Part shown: one piece after another, positions 60,501-64,000 of the stretch
How the letters are laid out: the number at the start of each line of letters is the position of its first letter
How positions within the stretch are numbered: position 1 is the first letter of the stretch
Source of the DNA: Prevotella sp. E2-28
Lineage (GTDB): Bacteria > Bacteroidota > Bacteroidia > Bacteroidales > Bacteroidaceae
DNA length: 64,000 nt
Reading direction: 5' to 3'
Assembly (NCBI RefSeq): GCF_022024055.1
Contig: NZ_CP091789.1
Coordinates: forward strand, 141,046-205,045
The notes under the pieces: model-generated
Seen by the model: the letters and a program-made list of their open reading frames with translations, nothing else
Database searches by the model: none
What the model was told of the DNA's origin: nothing
Program-made: the position numbers and the translations under genes

Positions 60501-61929
60501 GTGTATTGTATAAGTTCCATGAATTTCCTCTTCCCGAAGTACAGGCAATAATAGTGGGGCCTTCTTTATTAAGCCATACCACCTTGTCATAGATGATATC
60601 AAGAAGCCGCTCATTCTTCAGATTAATCAAGCCGCGTTTATTCCTTCTGTTACCAACTATAGCAACACCATCCCTATAGTGGGATGCCATCCCATATTGG
60701 GGCTTTATGACAACAGTGTCTTCCGCTTTGTATCCGTATTTGCCATCATCGGCTTTAAAAGGTTCAGGAACAATCTCACCAGCTAAAATCCGTATCAAAA
60801 TATTCTGCTCATTTTCACGGGCTACCTTCTTCCCCTCAGCGAGTTCATAGCGTTCTTTTCTTTCCTTTAATCCCTGGAAGATCTTGCTCCAGCGGTCCTC
60901 TTTAGCATGCTCCCAGTTTTCAATTAGTTCACGTTTCTGAGGATCTGCGACCTCCTTGAAGTCATAGTCACTGTTATGAAAGAAAGCATCCTTTCTTATC
61001 GCATCAAAAGTCAGTTCTTCAATCCCTACTAGTTTATGATGCCACTCGATTTTCACTTCTTTTCCATCTACGACAGGAATCTGCCAATAGCAGTTCAGCA
61101 TGAGCCGCCCGCGTTTCAGAGACTCCTCCTGTGCATACAGATATCCTTTCTCGGCAAAGATAGGCCTTTGCGGTTTAGAACTATCTTTTTCATCATCCCT
61201 TCGATAATAATTCTCGCTGTCAAACACGAATATATTTCTTCTATGTGTGTAATACACATCTTTCTCACACATCGTCTGATTGTCTATCGAGAAATATGGG
61301 AACACCCATAGCAAGAATGAATTTGCCATCCTATAGAATGAATTCTTGTCTATGATTTTGCTTAAAAATGTATTATACATCAAGGTCTCGAAGACCAACT
61401 GGTTTCCATAGAAGTCGGCAGCCACATCTGGCTTGTGCCAGTGAACGTCCTCACCATAGATATTAATCGTCGGATATGAAACCACATTGCTGAATCTTTC
61501 ATCCATCGATAAGACATTCATTAGTTTCTGGCACATGTCCTTATGCCGGGGACTCTCTTTGAACCCGCTATACAATTTTATGGTAGAGCGTACAGGGTCC
61601 ACTGCATCTGAACTTGTTTTCAGGGGACAATCATCACCATTTGAATAATGTGAAAAGAAATAAGACTTGTATTTCCTTGATGCATAATGACGGGAGTCAA
61701 GCCTAAGAGGCTGGCCACAAACAGCACATACATATTTATAATCACCACTTTTCTTAGCAAGACTTTGCAGTTCCTTTAGTTCACTCAACTCTGCCTCGGT
61801 CATTGTGTCGAGCATGTTGGCATCTACAAAGTCACCAGACTCGACATCAATCAAATCAATTATTGTACGCTGGGTTGCTGCATCCGAATACTCCTGTTCC
61901 CTTACAATAGTATTATGCTGTTCGTCCAT
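57529..61929 (-). CDS. 1466-aa CoiA-like / WG-repeat / S1 fusion protein
   Basis: The N-terminal part has a CoiA-like zinc site (CAVC at 68-71, then FFSHYSNGDDCP) and a restriction-endonuclease-like block: HKPDVAADFYGNQLVFETLM near 165, which supplies the Asp and Glu of a PD-(D/E)xK site. The middle (about 390-1380) is a long array of WG repeats (YGL/DxxGxxIxPxxYD pattern), a likely protein-interaction scaffold. The end (about 1395-1466) is an S1 RNA-binding domain: GHVYSGRVNGIQEYGIFVRV and GLLHVKQL. No signal peptide. This fusion is unusual; a nucleic-acid-processing defence or competence role is inferred. Downstream of a LytTR-headed operon (20-bp gap). Confidence 0.75.
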   Translation of the reverse strand: MDEQHNTIVREQEYSDAATQRTIIDLIDVESGDFVDANMLDTMTEAELSELKELQSLAKKSGDYKYVCAVCGQPLRLDSRHYASRKYKSYFFSHYSNGDDCPLKTSSDAVDPVRSTIKLYSGFKESPRHKDMCQKLMNVLSMDERFSNVVSYPTINIYGEDVHWHKPDVAADFYGNQLVFETLMYNTFLSKIIDKNSFYRMANSFLLWVFPYFSIDNQTMCEKDVYYTHRRNIFVFDSENYYRRDDEKDSSKPQRPIFAEKGYLYAQEESLKRGRLMLNCYWQIPVVDGKEVKIEWHHKLVGIEELTFDAIRKDAFFHNSDYDFKEVADPQKRELIENWEHAKEDRWSKIFQGLKERKERYELAEGKKVARENEQNILIRILAGEIVPEPFKADDGKYGYKAEDTVVIKPQYGMASHYRDGVAIVGNRRNKRGLINLKNERLLDIIYDKVVWLNKEGPTIIACTSGRGNSWNLYNTHGDKICDYNFSGFKRVGDNYIFVSSDIDKGKYGIMSSEGVILIKPVYDKITSKDDEKFVLQYGGRTKTISLDEKSWKTTVVSELLPGKFVAENMLFQGVVDSNGNTILPFEYSKIEKASDSYILIEKKQGSSKCNGLLDYNLKEVMPLQYDTIILLQNDYIINKGTLYGPDFSIILEGYSSIVQCPDGKFILCQKKKQGWYKYVDQFGLADVNGEILFPCYASEAKKDKDGNVKFSVETLGNGKSIKSCFGIYLLFDKEDEILSNREYSSMKELPNGNFLVKYKGKCGIIDSNGKEIIECKYDSLDLTDKGDVKTSIVPIDSFCQKTFLIDKYALTDKKGVNLTNYIYDNIELITDGIYVANKGSDYSLLDKIGKTVFSSYGVNKFKYLGKDRILFGNYSNYGVINKDGVAIVPCQYSNVELLPNGNMKVTKNDYRGDVYGLYSSDGSVIVDCDYHVLETDESGNISPKFESLCDGFLLASQLDKVALAKDSQELLTDYVYDSLEVFDDNFFKVKLKWQEGLIDREGHIVLPMTNDNIIGCITKDRFVVGRLKKGIVASSGSVIVPIKYDNMELLPNNTWKVEIKNSPVNSLFGIYGDDGKVIYDCKYKELDTDSEGNVVPVFKGNDEKLFKVRYLDKYALCSDDKTLLTDYLYDDILETESSYFIVVLQNKQGVVDASGNEIMPLSALKIEKVVDGEHFIVQQNLHYSIVNAKGESLTSELYSNISALGNGTFVGRRYNYNSISSSIRYTYEIMDSEGAILFSANNQIEFDDNCQPVTTTELSYESVLVKQCAGKYAIIGLGESASLSDFVYDSVEPFADTMLKVRKGKMYGLFSMDGNSILPVEYNSEFEALSLGIVKFNKGYSNEKRYGLVNSSGKVLAQPEYTFIRENTPGHFKLFYMEDNQQKSKYLDIKEPVNFAIGHVYSGRVNGIQEYGIFVRVNGGGSGLLHVKQLKKQGKDISSFSKGDKISVKVINIRKDGKVEFDLAK

Positions 61930-61949
61930 AACAAATGATTTTGATAATT

Positions 61950-62858
61950 CTATTTATTTGCCCTGAAAACTAACCATGGAGTTATGCCTTTCCATTTAAG
62001 GTGAGGATAATCAGATGGATCGCCGACATCATGGCGTGCACCATCTTTGCTTCTATAGTAAACATAGTCATTGCCACCAGTAATATATATGGCATCAATG
62101 AAGCCGTATTCTCTTAACGCATCGGCAAAATCCCATAATGTTTCCTTGTATCGAGTTGCGATATAATACAACTGTTCACCCATTCTACCAATAGCACGTC
62201 TTTCAACCTTGCCATGAAGGAAGAAGCGACTTGGAATTGCGCCGTCACTTACAAGGATAAACTGACGGAAGAAACATCCGCCATGTTCCTGAACATAATC
62301 TTTCACCTTCTCACTTCTTGAGATTCCGATAACGCTATTACCTCCCAGCATACCCATATATCCTAATCGATGTGTGTCACTCTGATATTCCTTACCATTG
62401 ACCACAAGAGATCCAATATATGTGGAGTCAGCCTTATGATCGGCGCATCGGGCATAAAGATAGACTGAAGTATCTGCGGTATCAGGTTCCATAAATTCTA
62501 TTGTGGCTTTCAGGCCGTGAATGGCATAGAAGTCCATTGCCACACCAAGTATGCTATCGCTGGTTACAATAACCTCGGGCGCTTCCTGTTTCACGGGCTT
62601 CTGGAGCTTCTCGATGTTCTGCTCAGGAGTAACAGAGACGGAAACTCCAATATTATAATAATAGTTCCAGATGTAATAACCTACGGCAACAGCAACCATA
62701 CAGCATCCCACACCAATCAGGGATAGAAGTCTCTTGATCCATTTTTGTTTTCTGGACGGAGCGACAACTCTTGTCACAATCTCCTTGGATTGTGGCTGCT
62801 CATCACGCTCGATGATGATGATGGGCACTTCCGGTTTCTGCAGATTTATATCATCCAT
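61950..62858 (-). CDS. Membrane-anchored phosphodiester-glycosidase-like protein
   Basis: The 302-residue protein has one transmembrane segment (LLSLIGVGCCMVAVAVGYYI, about 40-62), with the N-terminus in the cytoplasm. The external domain resembles the NAGPA/DUF2233 family: GGCFFRQFILVSDGAIPSRF, ERRAIGRMGEQLYYIATRYK and the late GFIDAIYITGGNDYVYYRSK, where family members have DGGGSS. The GGG-type catalytic loop is altered here. The ATG at 62858 overlaps the LytTR stop by 8 bp and is preferred over an ATG eight codons earlier. Operon with LytTR and the WG-repeat protein. Confidence 0.6.
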   Translation of the reverse strand: MDDINLQKPEVPIIIIERDEQPQSKEIVTRVVAPSRKQKWIKRLLSLIGVGCCMVAVAVGYYIWNYYYNIGVSVSVTPEQNIEKLQKPVKQEAPEVIVTSDSILGVAMDFYAIHGLKATIEFMEPDTADTSVYLYARCADHKADSTYIGSLVVNGKEYQSDTHRLGYMGMLGGNSVIGISRSEKVKDYVQEHGGCFFRQFILVSDGAIPSRFFLHGKVERRAIGRMGEQLYYIATRYKETLWDFADALREYGFIDAIYITGGNDYVYYRSKDGARHDVGDPSDYPHLKWKGITPWLVFRANK

Positions 62859-63252
62859 TGTCGACTCCTTTCTCATTTTCAAGCAGTTCCTTCAACTGCT
62901 TCAATCCTTCACGTGCCAGGGTAATGTTCTGAGGACTGTCGGCTTTAGGCTGCCCATAAAAAACAATGGGTTCCTTTAAGTCACCTCCAGACAAAATGAG
63001 TTGCTGTTCAGTCAAGTTAATAACATAGATATACCTTTTGTTGACAATAAGGCTCCTTCCTACTCGGACGAACATATTGTTCTGAAGCCGTTGGAAGACC
63101 TCATCGAAGAAATGGAGCTGGAATGTCATCTTACGGCTCTTGCCATTTGTCAGAACCATGTCTGAATAGTTACCGTCGGCACGGACATAGACGATCTCGT
63201 CCGTAGCGACACGCACCAATTCTGTGCTGGTAGATATTCTGAGCCATTCCAT
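62851..63252 (-). CDS. LytTR-type DNA-binding regulator
   Basis: The 133-residue protein is a bare LytTR domain: DEIVYVRADGNYSDMVLTNG, then FVRVGRSLIVNKRYIYVINL and the following KEPIVFYG strands. No receiver domain is attached, so it may respond without phosphorylation or be regulated by another protein. It heads a leftward operon with the phosphodiester-glycosidase-like gene and probably the WG-repeat gene, and is likely to control its own promoter at 63273-63280. Confidence 0.88.
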   Translation of the reverse strand: MEWLRISTSTELVRVATDEIVYVRADGNYSDMVLTNGKSRKMTFQLHFFDEVFQRLQNNMFVRVGRSLIVNKRYIYVINLTEQQLILSGGDLKEPIVFYGQPKADSPQNITLAREGLKQLKELLENEKGVDNG

Positions 63253-63272
63253 GCTTAGCCTTATTTATTCTG

Positions 63273-63280
63273 CAAATATA
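63273..63280 (-). promoter_or_regulatory. -7 element of the LytTR operon
   Basis: Leftward TATATTTG followed by C is a full -7 consensus match, 21 bp before the LytTR ATG at 63252. Confidence 0.6.
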
Positions 63281-63328
63281 CAAATTTTCACTGAAACACA
63301 CGAAGGTCTTTATTTATTTTTAACTTTG

Positions 63329-63988
63329 CTACCTAATCCAACCGTCTTTTACACAGATTGTATCACCAATATATGGAATTCTCACTTCTATAAAGTTTCC
63401 ATCCCAATCATCTACCATCTTTCCATCAACCTCTACTTTTCTTTTGTGTGTCCCGTTTGGTCTGTCGATTGGTAATTCCGGATAAATATAGTAACGATAG
63501 CCCAGACTGTCTTTAGTCCAGCAACAAGGATCTTCTTTGCAGACCTTATCGAGTTTACGGAAGAACTTCCTGCTCAAAGGCTTGTTCGGTACGAACTTCA
63601 TAATGGTTTCAGACAGGCAGCACTCATCTATACAATCGGAATCTGCAGGTATGACCTCTGGAAACTCCACGCCAGTAATCCTCCTCAGATCCTCATTGGT
63701 ATGATATGGAATTGTGTATGCCTGTCCTTGGTAAGTATCAGACTTAGAATACACAATCAACATCATCAGAATAATACAATATACCACAATCATAAATGGC
63801 GAGACGAGAAATAACACCCAACTCTTCAAATATCCCAATCTGCTTGGACGAAAAATCAGAGGAAATGGGAAAAGGCTCCAGCACAGGTACCATTTGGCCT
63901 TATTATGCCATTTCTCGTTTGCAAGGCAACAAATAGAAATGAGGATACCCAAAAACCAGAGTAGAAAAACAAATTCAAATATTCCCAT
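63329..63988 (-). CDS. Membrane protein of unknown function (219 aa)
   Basis: Hydrophobic stretches at about 3-22 (FVFLLWFLGILISICCL), 33-47 and 55-80 (WVLFLVSPFMIVVYCIILMM) form two to three transmembrane helices. The soluble C-terminal 135 residues are rich in Cys (DCIDECC, EDPCCW), which suggests disulfides in an exported domain. It shares no sequence I can assign. It ends 77 bp before the LytTR start and is transcribed in the same direction. Confidence 0.65.
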   Translation of the reverse strand: MGIFEFVFLLWFLGILISICCLANEKWHNKAKWYLCWSLFPFPLIFRPSRLGYLKSWVLFLVSPFMIVVYCIILMMLIVYSKSDTYQGQAYTIPYHTNEDLRRITGVEFPEVIPADSDCIDECCLSETIMKFVPNKPLSRKFFRKLDKVCKEDPCCWTKDSLGYRYYIYPELPIDRPNGTHKRKVEVDGKMVDDWDGNFIEVRIPYIGDTICVKDGWIR

Positions 63989-64000
63989 ACGATTAATGAC

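Noticed and set aside
1..64000. CRISPR arrays, tRNA or rRNA genes and insertion sequences.
   Set aside because: No regularly spaced repeats, cloverleaf-like segments, rRNA stretches or transposase motifs were seen on either strand.

Overview
The window looks like a chromosomal accessory region of a Bacteroidales bacterium, most likely a Prevotella/Segatella-type gut or rumen species. The evidence is the recurring Bacteroidetes -7 promoter element (TAnnTTTG) upstream of most operons, the rarity of Shine-Dalgarno sites, and Bacteroidales-typical families: a DUF1896-like protein, a peptidylarginine-deiminase-family enzyme, a beta-flower repeat lipoprotein and WG-repeat proteins. No rRNA, tRNA, CRISPR array or transposase was seen.

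Region 1 (1-15.3 kb, visibly richer in G+C) is a leftward operon of a conjugative or integrative element. From promoter to end it encodes a 449-aa protein, a DUF1896-like protein, a 496-aa protein that shares a C-terminal module with the first, a 3234-aa multidomain protein (N6-adenine methyltransferase, SNF2 helicase, phosphoribosyltransferase-like, HExxH, nucleotidyltransferase and MutS-I-like parts), a glucosaminidase/M23 cell-wall hydrolase and a tandem OB-fold protein. A divergent dinB follows at 15.5-16.5 kb.

Region 2 (16.9-33.3 kb, A+T-rich, all leftward) is the most striking part. Five promoters carry the same dyad operator (TTRTGCC-n7-GGCACAT type), each with exactly 9 bp between its inner six-base half and the TAnnTTTG box. 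They head: (A) a W-rich repeat protein plus a small protein; (B) a DNA polymerase III alpha subunit that stops before the clamp-binding part; (C) a AAA+ ATPase, an FtsZ C-terminal-domain-like protein, RavA, ViaA and a YgjP-like metallopeptidase; (D) a phage-type small protein, a ZapA-like protein and an acidic protein; (E) a WYL-domain regulator, a DEDDh exonuclease and two DUF262 (GmrSD-like) proteins. I infer one WYL-controlled regulon combining nucleic-acid-targeting defence proteins with chaperone, cytoskeleton-like and replication components. I know of no described system with this composition.

Region 3 (33.5-48.4 kb) is a mixed repair/stress island. It holds a beta-CASP metallo-beta-lactamase nuclease with a metallophosphoesterase, a low-molecular-weight tyrosine phosphatase, a beta-flower lipoprotein, a C39-like cysteine peptidase with an arginine-deiminase-family enzyme, and Hsp20. 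It ends in a seven-gene rightward operon running from umuD through a lipoprotein, an unknown protein, a HAD-like protein and umuC to recD2.

Region 4 (48.7-64 kb) holds two homologous 234/238-aa proteins flanking a TerB-like protein, an interrupted phosphoribosyltransferase-like gene, a secreted M16 peptidase, a secreted or anchored NucA-type endonuclease, a HAD-like protein, a 1466-aa CoiA-like/WG-repeat/S1 fusion, a membrane-anchored phosphodiester-glycosidase-like protein, a LytTR regulator and a membrane protein.
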